9,637 bases of DNA, taken from contig JAFLUR010000068.1 in the NCBI GenBank assembly GCA_022508725.1, forward strand, positions 1-9,637, written 5' to 3'. Position 1 is the first letter of the stretch, and each line of letters starts with the position of its first letter. The translations under genes were made by a program, and so were the position numbers. The notes below the pieces were generated by a model. It worked only from the letters and a program-made list of their open reading frames with translations, ran no database searches and was not told the origin of the DNA. Of the stretch, positions 1 through 6,252 are shown one piece after another. Source of the stretch: Oscillospiraceae bacterium. GTDB taxonomy: Bacteria > Bacillota > Clostridia > UBA1381.

Positions 1-1239
1 TTTTGCCACATTTACGGCTACATGCAGCCACTCGCCGGTAACGATCTGCGAATTGTTCGCAACGCTCAGATACGGGTCGTTTACGACCTGACCGCCCGTT
101 GTTGTGGTATTATCCGTAACGCCCATAATCTGTATCGTCGAAGCGGCATCCGTATATTTTGCGTCAAAGGAAAGCTGCCATAAATAACCGTCCTCGGTAG
201 CAGAGAATGCCGGGATGCCGGCATCCTCCGCAAACGCTATGGAAGCGCCTCTCTGCGATGTTGCATAGCCGCCCGAAACGATTTTGAAATATGAATTTTC
301 CCCGTCCTTTTCCATTGCGATAACGCTCGCATTGTCACCGCCGCCGCCTCTTGAACCTACCGCAACGGTCATTTTACCGAGAGTTTTCGACTGATCTTCC
401 TTGCCTTGATTGCTCAATCCGGTCGAATCATACGAATTCAAATCATCCTCGAAATAGGTTTCTTCCTTATCTCCGGGCGCCAACGTGGGCTTCGGAGTGG
501 GTTCCTCATTCGGATCTTCCGTTTCTTCCGGCTCAGGCTCCGGAGCTTCGGTTTCTTCAGGAGCCGGAGCAAGCGCCGAACCCGGAGTCACCTTCATATC
601 GGCAAAATACACATCACTTGCTGTGGATACAAGTCTGATAGCCTTCAAGATCGTATCCACTCCGGAAATCGAACCGATTTTCTGTGTGCCGAGCTCTGCG
701 CCGGTCGAATCGGACGCAACAACCGTGATGAACTCGTTTGTATCCTTTTTGGAATAGTCAACGGTTGCATCGATATTGTACCAGCCCGCCGCCGTCGGCT
801 TAAACAATACCGTACCCGAACCGTTATCCGCCAATGCGGGACCAACATAAATCGAACCGTCTCCTGCGTCTACCGCGACCTGTGCGAATGCGGTGCTTGT
901 ATTATACAACTCCTGCGCTTCGCTCTGAAAAACAATTCTGAAGCTTCTTATCGCCGCTCCCGCGGTAATGTACACATTTGTGTTGAAGTTTACGGTGCCC
1001 TCATCAACATCATTCATTACCGTGTAAACATTTTTCTTTTCAACATGCATTGCATTTTCTTTGCCTTCATATGTTCCCACAGTAAATTCGCCGGCGGCGG
1101 AATTATCCCGACCCGCCAGCCACACCGGTGAAGCCGGATCGTCGTCATCCGCATAAGAAACAACCGAAAGGTTGACAAATGCGGACGCCGCTATTGCCAT
1201 TGCTACCAGCAGTGACAATAACTTTCTCATTTTCGTCAT
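1..1239 (-). CDS. Secreted multidomain surface protein, N-terminal 413 residues (partial)
   Basis: The reading frame is open from the ATG at 1239 to the left edge, so the C-terminus is missing. Residues 1-30 form a signal peptide: basic MTKMRK, a hydrophobic core, and a likely cleavage after SYA, followed by an acidic start (DDDDP). Residues about 45-217 are a beta-rich, Thr/Val/Asp-rich domain. Residues about 218-258 are a low-complexity Pro/Glu/Thr linker (APAPEETEAPEPEPEETE) typical of extracellular proteins. A second beta-rich domain starts near YFEDDLNSY (residue 262) and contains LWQLSFDAKYT and a GEWLHVAVNV segment. These resemble concanavalin/LamG-like or carbohydrate-binding sandwiches found with polysaccharide-degrading enzymes. 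That assignment is inference, and no catalytic domain is visible. The start is supported by AGGGAG at 1245-1250, 5 nt upstream. A second in-frame ATG at 1230 is poorly spaced. The gene has its own promoter and sits downstream of the pfkA terminator, so it is probably monocistronic from that side. Confidence 0.88.
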   Translation of the reverse strand, partial: MTKMRKLLSLLVAMAIAASAFVNLSVVSYADDDDPASPVWLAGRDNSAAGEFTVGTYEGKENAMHVEKKNVYTVMNDVDEGTVNFNTNVYITAGAAIRSFRIVFQSEAQELYNTSTAFAQVAVDAGDGSIYVGPALADNGSGTVLFKPTAAGWYNIDATVDYSKKDTNEFITVVASDSTGAELGTQKIGSISGVDTILKAIRLVSTASDVYFADMKVTPGSALAPAPEETEAPEPEPEETEDPNEEPTPKPTLAPGDKEETYFEDDLNSYDSTGLSNQGKEDQSKTLGKMTVAVGSRGGGGDNASVIAMEKDGENSYFKIVSGGYATSQRGASIAFAEDAGIPAFSATEDGYLWQLSFDAKYTDAASTIQIMGVTDNTTTTGGQVVNDPYLSVANNSQIVTGEWLHVAVNVAK

Positions 1240-1272
1240 AAAAACTCCCTCTTTCTTTGATTATTTTTGCAC

Positions 1273-1290
1273 GAACGGATAATTCCGTTC
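1273..1290 (-). promoter_or_regulatory. 5'-leader hairpin of the surface-protein mRNA
   Basis: A perfect 7-bp stem (GAACGGA/TCCGTTC) with a 4-nt loop lies a few bases downstream of the predicted transcription start. It could be a 5'-stabilising hairpin or an operator. There is no T-tract, so it is not a terminator. Confidence 0.45.
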
Positions 1291-1302
1291 ATTTTATTTC
1301 TT

Positions 1303-1331
1303 ATTATACTACAAACCGGTCCGAATTGCAA
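1303..1331 (-). promoter_or_regulatory. Sigma-A promoter of the surface-protein gene
   Basis: Read on the minus strand, TTGCAA (1326-1331) and a perfect TATAAT (1303-1308) are separated by exactly 17 nt. Transcription would start near 1296, giving a leader of about 57 nt before the ATG at 1239. Confidence 0.75.
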
Positions 1332-1450
1332 TACAAAAAACAGATTTTTAGATCGTTTTTTTTCACTATTTTTTTAACGAATTCTCCGTGTATGTTTTTC
1401 AGAGCCTGTTTGGCATCCTCCGATCATCATCTTTTCGGCATATTTCCCCT

Positions 1451-1512
1451 CCGGCTTTGCCCGAAATTTTTGAAATGCACAAAGTATTCCCGCAAATTTC
1501 GGGCTTTGCCGG
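1451..1512. repeat. Imperfect inverted repeat in the pfkA/surface-gene gap
   Basis: The arms at 1451-1469 and 1494-1512 are 19 nt each. Sixteen positions pair (CCGGC, then GCCCGAAATTT) around a 3x3 TTT/TTT internal loop, with a 24-nt spacer. Neither strand shows a T-tract directly after the stem, so it is not an obvious terminator. The rest of 1332-1566 is AT-rich and shows nothing else I can name. It may be the core of a dispersed repeat or a degenerate mobile element. Confidence 0.5.
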
Positions 1513-1566
1513 CAAAAAAATCCACTCAAAAATCCGACGATTTCCGGATACCAAACAAACTCTTAT

Positions 1567-1601
1567 AAAAAAAATGAGAACCGAATTCGGTCCCCATTTT
1601 T
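1567..1601 (-). terminator. Intrinsic terminator of pfkA
   Basis: On the minus strand a stem of about 14 bp, using two G-U pairs, closes an AATT loop around the palindrome ACCGAATTCGGT. It ends in a run of eight T residues. It lies about 70 nt past the pfkA stop codon and upstream of the surface-gene promoter. On the plus strand the same stem has two A-C mismatches, so the minus orientation is favoured. Confidence 0.85.
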
Positions 1602-1673
1602 GACGATCGATACTGTTTTCAATCGATCATACATATATTTAAAATACATACATATACTACCGACAAAGCTGCA

Positions 1674-2648
1674 TCATGTGGACAATTTCTTTGCGAGATC
1701 GACAAGCTCAATGGGGAGTTCCTTTTTCATATTCAAGCCCTCCTCTATATCCACGTCGGTGATCTTATTGTCACGCATACATATAATACGGTTGCCTTTG
1801 CCCGCGGCAAGCAGCTCGACCGCCATGGCTCCCATCATGCTTGCAACCACTCTGTCGCGCACTGTCGGGCTTCCGCCTCTCTGAACATAACCGAGGATTG
1901 TCGCACGCGACTCGATTCCCGTCTTTTCCTCGATCTCCTTAGCCATCTCGGTAACTCCGCCGATACCCTCGGCAACGATTATGATGCTGTGCTTTTTTCC
2001 TCTTGATTTACTTTCAAGAATGGGACGCAGAACATCCTCGTCAAAATCGAACGGGTGTTCCGGAACAAGGATTACTTCAGCGCCGCAGGCGATACCCGCG
2101 TGAATGGCGATATATCCGGCATTTCTTCCCATAACCTCAACTATGGAGCATCTCTCATGGCTTGTCGCGGTATCGCGTATTTTATCTATGGCGTCCTTAA
2201 CGGTATTGAGAGTCGTGTCAAAGCCTATTGTATACTCGCTGCAATCTATATCGTTATCGATGGTACCGGGGACCGCAACGGTCGGGAGTCCCACCGAACA
2301 CAAATCCTTCGCGCCTCTGAACGATCCGTCGCCGCCTATAACGACAAGACCGTCAAGACCGAAAACCTTTGCTATCTCATAGCCTTTTTTTACGCCCGCC
2401 ATCTCCTTGAATTCAAGGCAGCGGTCGGTCTGAAGAATCGTTCCGCCCTTTTGAAGGGTATCGGAAACGCTTCGCGCGTCCATTTCCTCCATATTGCCGT
2501 TGATAAGACCGTTATAGCCCTTTTTGATACCCATGACCTTGATTCCGTGATATGCCGCCGTTCTGACAACGGCTCTTATTGCCGGATTCATGCCCGGCGA
2601 ATCGCCTCCGCTCGTCAATACTCCTATTTTTTTTACTTTGCTGTTCAT
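1674..2648 (-). CDS. pfkA: ATP-dependent 6-phosphofructokinase
   Basis: This cytoplasmic enzyme phosphorylates fructose 6-phosphate to fructose 1,6-bisphosphate, the committed glycolytic step. The 324 residues match the bacterial PfkA length of about 320. Motifs in order are GGDSPGMN (14-21), GGDGS (105-109), PGTIDND (127-133) with the catalytic Asp131, SHER (163-166), MGR (173-175), AEG (226-228) and QRGG (256-259). Gly108 in GGDGS and Gly128 in PGTIDND are the residues expected for ATP use. PPi-dependent enzymes carry Asp and Lys at these places. The usual His in the LGHIQRGG motif is Tyr254 here. The ATG at 2648 has GAGGTGA at 2653-2659, 4 nt upstream. A strong terminator follows at 1567-1601. 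No convincing promoter is visible in the 242 bases upstream, which are largely occupied by a MITE-like repeat. Transcription may come from the genes upstream or from inside that element. Confidence 0.97.
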   Translation of the reverse strand: MNSKVKKIGVLTSGGDSPGMNPAIRAVVRTAAYHGIKVMGIKKGYNGLINGNMEEMDARSVSDTLQKGGTILQTDRCLEFKEMAGVKKGYEIAKVFGLDGLVVIGGDGSFRGAKDLCSVGLPTVAVPGTIDNDIDCSEYTIGFDTTLNTVKDAIDKIRDTATSHERCSIVEVMGRNAGYIAIHAGIACGAEVILVPEHPFDFDEDVLRPILESKSRGKKHSIIIVAEGIGGVTEMAKEIEEKTGIESRATILGYVQRGGSPTVRDRVVASMMGAMAVELLAAGKGNRIICMRDNKITDVDIEEGLNMKKELPIELVDLAKKLST

Positions 2649-2697
2649 AAACTCACCTCATACTGTTTCATTTCAAAATATTGCAACAAATATTTTT

Positions 2698-2845
2698 AAG
2701 GAAACACTGATTTAAAGGTAATCAAAAAATAATTTACGAAAAAATATACGCTGATTCTTTCAGCGCAAAGCGCACACGCGTTCGCACCGGTTTTTCGCCG
2801 CGTTTCCGAATTGTTTTTTGATATTGATTTATTCGGTGTTTCCCT
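2698..2845. mobile_element. MITE-like element with terminal inverted repeats
   Basis: The left end begins AAGGAAACACTGATT (2698). The right end, read on the minus strand from 2845, begins AGGGAAACACCGAAT. The match extends imperfectly for about 40 bp, including a shared TCAAAAAA block followed by AATT, giving a 148-bp element with no coding capacity. The interior holds a CGCTGA/TCAGCG hairpin (2749-2765). A further copy of the end sequence occurs at 9058. I see no clear target-site duplication. The name MITE is inference from structure; no transposase is present in the window. Confidence 0.55.
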
Positions 2846-2847
2846 GA

Positions 2848-2866
2848 AATCCCGATATGCGGGATT
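2848..2866 (-). terminator. Possible weak terminator after the DUF2007-like gene
   Basis: A perfect 7-bp stem (AATCCCG/CGGGATT) with a 5-nt loop lies about 25 nt past the stop at 2891. The T-tract on the minus strand is only three residues before the MITE-like element begins. Termination may therefore be weak, or the tract may have been interrupted by insertion. Confidence 0.35.
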
Positions 2867-2890
2867 GTTCTTTCTCACTCTTTATAAAAA

Positions 2891-3085
2891 TCAAACCTCC
2901 GCGTCAATGATGATATTATGCGCGTTCTGCACGTCCGCGTCCGTGACGAGAACCTCATACGCCTTGATGTCGCCGTCGAAATTATTCACATCACGCACCT
3001 TTACGATGATCCCGGCATTTTCCATAAGGCTTTTTACCCTGTCCGCGTCCTCTTTTCTTTTGCTGAAATAAATGACTATCCACAT
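2891..3085 (-). CDS. Small DUF2007-like protein (64 aa)
   Basis: This is a 64-residue protein starting MWIVIYFSKRKEDADRVK. The predicted pattern is beta strand, helix (residues 10-24), strand (GIIVKVRDV), strand (AYEVLVT) and helix (VQNAHNIII). That order, with an early helix carrying paired acidic and basic residues and a final aaHxII segment, fits the DUF2007 family, a small ACT-like fold of unknown biochemical role. Close homologues in Clostridia are sometimes mislabelled as glutamate decarboxylase. The start at 3085 has AAAGGA at 3095-3100, 9 nt upstream. It lies 44 nt downstream of mtrB on the same strand, with pfkA 242 nt further on, so it is probably cotranscribed with mtrB. No enzymatic residues can be assigned. 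The family call is from memory of its shape and is moderate. Confidence 0.8.
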   Translation of the reverse strand: MWIVIYFSKRKEDADRVKSLMENAGIIVKVRDVNNFDGDIKAYEVLVTDADVQNAHNIIIDAEV

Positions 3086-3129
3086 ACTGTATTATCCTTT
3101 CGGGAAAACCGGAACCATTCCGATGTTTC

Positions 3130-3384
3130 CTAAATTCCGCCGGCAAATTTATCCGCCGAAGCGGCGTTATCTCCCGACATCATACTGCCGTGCTTTGTAT
3201 ATATCAAAGCCTTGCCCTTTATCTTCACAGCCGAGGTCGTTTCGGTAAACTGCGCTATATAGACCTCACCCGAATCAAGCTTTTCGGCATGATGGAATTT
3301 TGTGTCGCGTCCTCTCGTAAGTCCGATAATATTGACGCCGTCCTCCAAAGCCTTTACAACGATATAATCACTGCTTAAATCCAT
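3130..3384 (-). CDS. mtrB: Tryptophan RNA-binding attenuator protein (TRAP)
   Basis: The 84-residue product matches Bacillus TRAP almost end to end: SSDYIVVKALEDGVN, GLTRGRDTKFHHAEKLD, EVYIAQFTETTSAVKIKGKA. TRAP forms an 11-subunit ring that binds L-tryptophan between subunits and then wraps RNA carrying (G/U)AG repeats, repressing trp genes. With a two-residue offset, the tryptophan-pocket Thr30, Gln47, Thr49 and Ser53 appear as Thr28, Gln45, Thr47 and Ser51. The RNA-binding KKR triad (Lys37, Lys56, Arg58) appears as Lys35, Lys54 and Lys56, a conservative Arg-to-Lys change. A tail of about 15 residues (MSGDNAASADKFAGGI) is longer than usual. I chose the ATG at 3384 because GGAGG (3390-3394) lies 5 nt upstream and homologues start there. 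The frame can be extended to a TTG at 3453, but that is unlikely. It sits downstream of tyrA with its own promoter. Confidence 0.95.
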   Translation of the reverse strand: MDLSSDYIVVKALEDGVNIIGLTRGRDTKFHHAEKLDSGEVYIAQFTETTSAVKIKGKALIYTKHGSMMSGDNAASADKFAGGI

Positions 3385-3394
3385 AATTTCCTCC

Positions 3395-3416
3395 CCCGTA
3401 AAAAACGGCAAACGGG
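3395..3416 (-). promoter_or_regulatory. Leader helices next to the mtrB ribosome binding site
   Basis: On the minus strand, CCGT and ACGG (3405-3408 with 3396-3399, 5-nt loop) form a hairpin ending at the Shine-Dalgarno run. An alternative pairing of CCCGT (3412-3416) with ACGGG (3395-3399) would replace it. Either helix could influence mtrB translation. No (G/U)AG repeat array is present, so TRAP autoregulation by the known mechanism is not supported. Confidence 0.3.
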
Positions 3417-3492
3417 ATTTTTTTGCATTTCCCGGAATTTTTTTACTTTCCAAATACCCTTTTATCGGGAATCAAAATATATACACTATACT

Positions 3493-3521
3493 AATATATA
3501 ACATTTTCATAAAAAAAGCAA
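3493..3521 (-). promoter_or_regulatory. Sigma-A promoter of mtrB
   Basis: On the minus strand TTGCTT (3516-3521) and TATATT (3493-3498) are spaced by 17 nt in a very AT-rich stretch. The predicted start near 3486 gives a leader of about 100 nt before the ATG at 3384. Confidence 0.6.
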
Positions 3522-3648
3522 TAGTATATTTCATTAAATTTACATTAAATTTTAATTTTCCGGCATATTTTTCTGCCTTCCCCGATTATTTGTTTCCGCC
3601 GAGCCGTTTGAGCTTCCGTTCTCTTGCGCTTATCATGAGCCTTTACGT

Positions 3649-4434
3649 TTATTTTCGGTCTCCTTTTTCGATCGCCGAACGAAAATCACCCAGCGCCGCC
3701 TGCATATTGTCTATCGCGTTTATGAGCGCGGGCGCATTTTCGAGAAAAAGCTCGCTCCAAAGAGTCTCGTTTATATTCGCTACCCTCGTCGCGTCCCGAA
3801 TGCTTCCGCCGGCATAACCCTCCGCCTTTTCGGCTGTCGGTATATTGCATATCGCCGCCGCGACGACGTGCATGAGCTGGCTCGTGTACGCGATTATTTC
3901 ATCGTGATTTTCCGCATTTGTACGCACGACCCTCGACGCTCCCGCATAACGCGCCATTTCCTCGATAAGCCTCACATTCTCCTCCTTCGACGTCTTTGAA
4001 GGAACTACCAAATAAGAGGTATTTTCAAACAGATCGGCGGACGAGTTTTCATAGCTTGTGACCTCGCGCCCCGCCATGGGATGCCCGCCCACGAAATCGA
4101 CCCCGGGCGGAAGAATTTTTGCCATCTCTTCCTCGATATAGGTCTTGACTCCCGAAACATCGGTTATGACCGCGCCTTGTTTTAAGTATTCCCCGGTTTT
4201 TTTGATAAATTCCACATTCAAAGACGGATAAAGGCACAATATGATTATATCCGCTTCCTTTATCGCCTCCGCCTCGTCAACCGTATAGCCTTTTTTGATA
4301 ACACCCTCTTTTTCCGCCGAATCAAGGTATCTGCGCGTACGATTTATTCCGTATATCTCCGCATTTTTAAAGCCTTTCAGACTCTTTGCGAGAGAGCCTC
4401 CGATCAGTCCGAGTCCCACTATGAAAATATTCAT
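3649..4434 (-). CDS. tyrA: Prephenate dehydrogenase
   Basis: TyrA oxidatively decarboxylates prephenate to 4-hydroxyphenylpyruvate with NAD+, the committed tyrosine-specific step. The 261 residues contain the Rossmann nucleotide motif GLGLIGGS (7-14), TDVSGVK (91-97), GHPMAG (117-122) and TSQLMH (184-189). The last holds the conserved catalytic-type His189. The helical dimerisation part follows with GGSIRDATRVA. The protein ends soon after the core, so there is no ACT regulatory domain and no chorismate mutase fusion. The ATG at 4434 follows GGGAGGGA in the leader with a long spacing of about 10-12 nt. A TTG eight codons upstream overlaps that purine run and is less likely. It lies 91 nt downstream of ecfT and upstream of mtrB, the tryptophan-sensing regulator, on the same strand. 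No clear promoter or strong terminator separates it from ecfT, so read-through is possible. Confidence 0.95.
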   Translation of the reverse strand: MNIFIVGLGLIGGSLAKSLKGFKNAEIYGINRTRRYLDSAEKEGVIKKGYTVDEAEAIKEADIIILCLYPSLNVEFIKKTGEYLKQGAVITDVSGVKTYIEEEMAKILPPGVDFVGGHPMAGREVTSYENSSADLFENTSYLVVPSKTSKEENVRLIEEMARYAGASRVVRTNAENHDEIIAYTSQLMHVVAAAICNIPTAEKAEGYAGGSIRDATRVANINETLWSELFLENAPALINAIDNMQAALGDFRSAIEKGDRK

Positions 4435-4482
4435 ATAAAAACAATCCCTCCCATGCAACGCATTTTCGATCGTTCAAAATTC

Positions 4483-4514
4483 ATATCCGGCAATTTACGC
4501 ACCGGATATATCCG
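4483..4514 (-). promoter_or_regulatory. Alternative hairpins between ecfT and tyrA
   Basis: ATATCCGG (4483-4490) pairs perfectly with CCGGATAT (4502-4509) over an 11-nt loop. The overlapping palindrome CGGATATATCCG (4503-4514) cannot form at the same time. On the minus strand the larger hairpin is followed by a weak T-rich stretch (AATTTTG). It may be a weak terminator, an attenuator or a processing site. Confidence 0.35.
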
Positions 4515-4525
4515 TATATTTCCCG

Positions 4526-5356
4526 TCATAATACCGCGCACCTCCCCAATATTTCCGCCGCCGCTGCGCCTATGACAAGCGCCGCAACCGCCGCCGCGGC
4601 AGCCGCATCACGTTTTGTCGCGCGCATTACCCTCATGCGGGTACGGTTTTCGCCGCCGTTATAGCATCTTGCGTCCATTGCGGTCGCAAGCTCGTCCGCT
4701 CGCCGGAACGAGCCTATAAACAGCGGTATCATCACGGGAAGCATCGCCCTCGCGCGCTTTATGATATTCCCGCTTTCAAAATCCGCTCCCCTTGCTTTCT
4801 GAGCCTTTATTATCCTGTCCGCCTCCTCCGCAAGCGTCGGTATAAAACGAAGCGCCACAGTCATCATCATAGCCGCCTCGTGCGCCGGCACGCCTATTCT
4901 TTTGAGCGGCTTGAGAAGATATTCAACGGCATCGGTAAGCATGATCGGCGTGGTCGTAAGCGTAAGCAAGGATGTTCCCGCAAGCAGGAGCAGCAGTCTT
5001 GCCGCCATTATCGCCGCGGTATATATTCCCTTATCGGTTATTTCAAGCGCAAATCCCTTGTATTCAAAAACGGTCGCAATAACGTTTCCCTCATTCATAA
5101 ATATATTGAGCGCCGCCGTAAAGACAAGGATAAACAGCATGGGACGAAGTCCACGCAAAATAAACCTAAACGGCACTCCCGACACAAACACGCATATAAA
5201 TGTAAATACCGCGTATAAACAGCAGCCGGCGGGAGTTTTTACGGCAAACAAAGCGCAGGTGTAAACAAATACAAGAATAATCTTAACTCTCGCGTCAAGC
5301 CTGTGTATAAAAGACTCACCCGGAACATATTGTCCGAGGGTAACGTCACTCAGCAT
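4526..5356 (-). CDS. ecfT: Energy-coupling factor transporter transmembrane subunit EcfT
   Basis: EcfT is the membrane scaffold that joins the two ATPases (EcfA1/EcfA2) to interchangeable substrate-binding S-components for vitamins or metals. The 276 residues show hydrophobic segments near 24-60, 70-86, 112-135, 204-215 and 250-270. Two cytoplasmic coupling-helix motifs are visible: KAQKARGADF (Ala188-Arg189-Gly190) and AMDARCYNGG (Ala229-Arg230-Cys231). The second has Cys in place of the usual Gly. The ATG at 5356 has GGAGG 5 nt upstream and overlaps the end of ecfA2 by 11 nt, implying translational coupling. An upstream in-frame extension to 5461 overlaps ecfA2 heavily and is rejected. The C-terminal stretch is a very Ala-rich membrane helix. 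It is the last gene of the methyltransferase-ecfA1-ecfA2-ecfT run, and no S-component is encoded in the window. Confidence 0.94.
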   Translation of the reverse strand: MLSDVTLGQYVPGESFIHRLDARVKIILVFVYTCALFAVKTPAGCCLYAVFTFICVFVSGVPFRFILRGLRPMLFILVFTAALNIFMNEGNVIATVFEYKGFALEITDKGIYTAAIMAARLLLLLAGTSLLTLTTTPIMLTDAVEYLLKPLKRIGVPAHEAAMMMTVALRFIPTLAEEADRIIKAQKARGADFESGNIIKRARAMLPVMIPLFIGSFRRADELATAMDARCYNGGENRTRMRVMRATKRDAAAAAAVAALVIGAAAAEILGRCAVL

Positions 5357-6245
5357 ATTTTCCTCCCCTGTCCTGCCACCGCCCGGGCAAACGGTCTCCC
5401 AAAATACGGCATACGGCGTCCGCGGCGGCTTCGACCGTATATATTCCCGCCGGAATATCAACGCCCCTTGCGCGCAGAATATCGGTAACGCGCGTTACCT
5501 CCGGTACCGCAAGTCCCATTCCGGCAAGCTCTTCCGAATGTGAAAAAATCTCATCCACACTTCCCGTCATTGCCGCCGTTCCTTTATTCATCACGATCAC
5601 ATTATCGGCGATACCGGCGACGTCCTCCATGCTGTGCGATACAAATACAACCGTCATGCCGGGTGTCTCGGAATGTATGCGCCGTATACCGGTCATGATC
5701 TCTCTGCCGCCTGCCGGATCGAGTCCCGCCGCGGGCTCGTCCAAAATAAGCACAGACGGGCGCATGGCGATAACACCGGCTATCGCGGCGCGGCGTTTCT
5801 GTCCGCCCGAAAGCTCAAACGGCGACCTGTCCAATACATCCTCTCCGAGTCCGGTAAGACGCGCCGCCTCGATAACCCTGCCGTTTATTTCATCCTCCGC
5901 AAGACCCATGTTGACCGGTCCGTAGGCTATATCCTTGTATACCGTTTCCTCAAAAAGCTGATGTTCGGGATACTGAAACACCATTCCGACCTTCATCCTC
6001 AGCTTCTTCGGCTCTGCCGACGATATATCCTCCCCGTCGATAAATATTCTGCCCGGGGGCGGCTTTATAAGCGCGTTGAAATGCTGCACAAGCGTGGACT
6101 TTCCCGAACCGGTATGTCCTATAATCGCGGTGAACGAGCCTCTTTTTATCGAAATATTCACTCCCGTAAGCGCGGCGCTTTCGAAGGGCATTCCCTTTTG
6201 GTACACATATTCGAGATTTTCCGTCCTGATAACAATATCATCCAT
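5346..6245 (-). CDS. ecfA2: ECF transporter ATP-binding subunit EcfA2
   Basis: This is the second of two ABC ATPases that power the ECF module from the cytoplasmic face. The 299 residues contain Walker A GHTGSGKST (43-51), a Q-loop in FQYPEHQLFEE (Gln91), signature LSGGQKRR (145-152), Walker B SVLILDEP with catalytic Glu170, D-loop GLDP (174-177) and the H-loop His204. All catalytic residues are intact. The FQYPEHQLFEETV segment and PPPGRI near residue 62 are typical of EcfA2 and distinguish it from EcfA1 (FQNPDNQ). The start at 6245 lies 7 nt after the ecfA1 stop. Its best ribosome site, AAAGG at 6258-6262, is 12 nt away and inside ecfA1, so coupling to ecfA1 translation is likely. A C-terminal extension (about 250-283) parallels that of EcfA1, consistent with paralogy. 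Confidence 0.95.
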   Translation of the reverse strand: MDDIVIRTENLEYVYQKGMPFESAALTGVNISIKRGSFTAIIGHTGSGKSTLVQHFNALIKPPPGRIFIDGEDISSAEPKKLRMKVGMVFQYPEHQLFEETVYKDIAYGPVNMGLAEDEINGRVIEAARLTGLGEDVLDRSPFELSGGQKRRAAIAGVIAMRPSVLILDEPAAGLDPAGGREIMTGIRRIHSETPGMTVVFVSHSMEDVAGIADNVIVMNKGTAAMTGSVDEIFSHSEELAGMGLAVPEVTRVTDILRARGVDIPAGIYTVEAAADAVCRILGDRLPGRWQDRGGKYAE

Positions 6246-6252
6246 ATATCAA

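Noticed and set aside
406..1131. 241-aa plus-strand frame rich in Arg, Cys and Ile
   Set aside because: It is antisense to the surface-protein gene, which has a signal peptide, linker and ribosome site. This frame is a shadow.
1388..1603. 71-aa plus-strand frame downstream of pfkA
   Set aside because: It has no Shine-Dalgarno sequence, it covers the inverted repeat and the pfkA terminator, and its composition is odd.
3119..3133. TCCGATGTTTCCTAA resembling a further MITE-like end at the mtrB stop codon
   Set aside because: Only about 12 of 15 positions match, with no extension of the similarity; chance is likely.
3586..3636. 16-codon minus-strand frame MISARERKLKRLGGNK just after tyrA
   Set aside because: It is very short, with a weak ribosome site only 3 nt from the ATG. 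It could be a remnant or a real small peptide, but nothing decides it.
4435..4525. Possible T-box or TRAP-binding leader upstream of tyrA
   Set aside because: No T-box consensus (GGTGGNACCGCG) and no series of GAG/TAG triplets was found.
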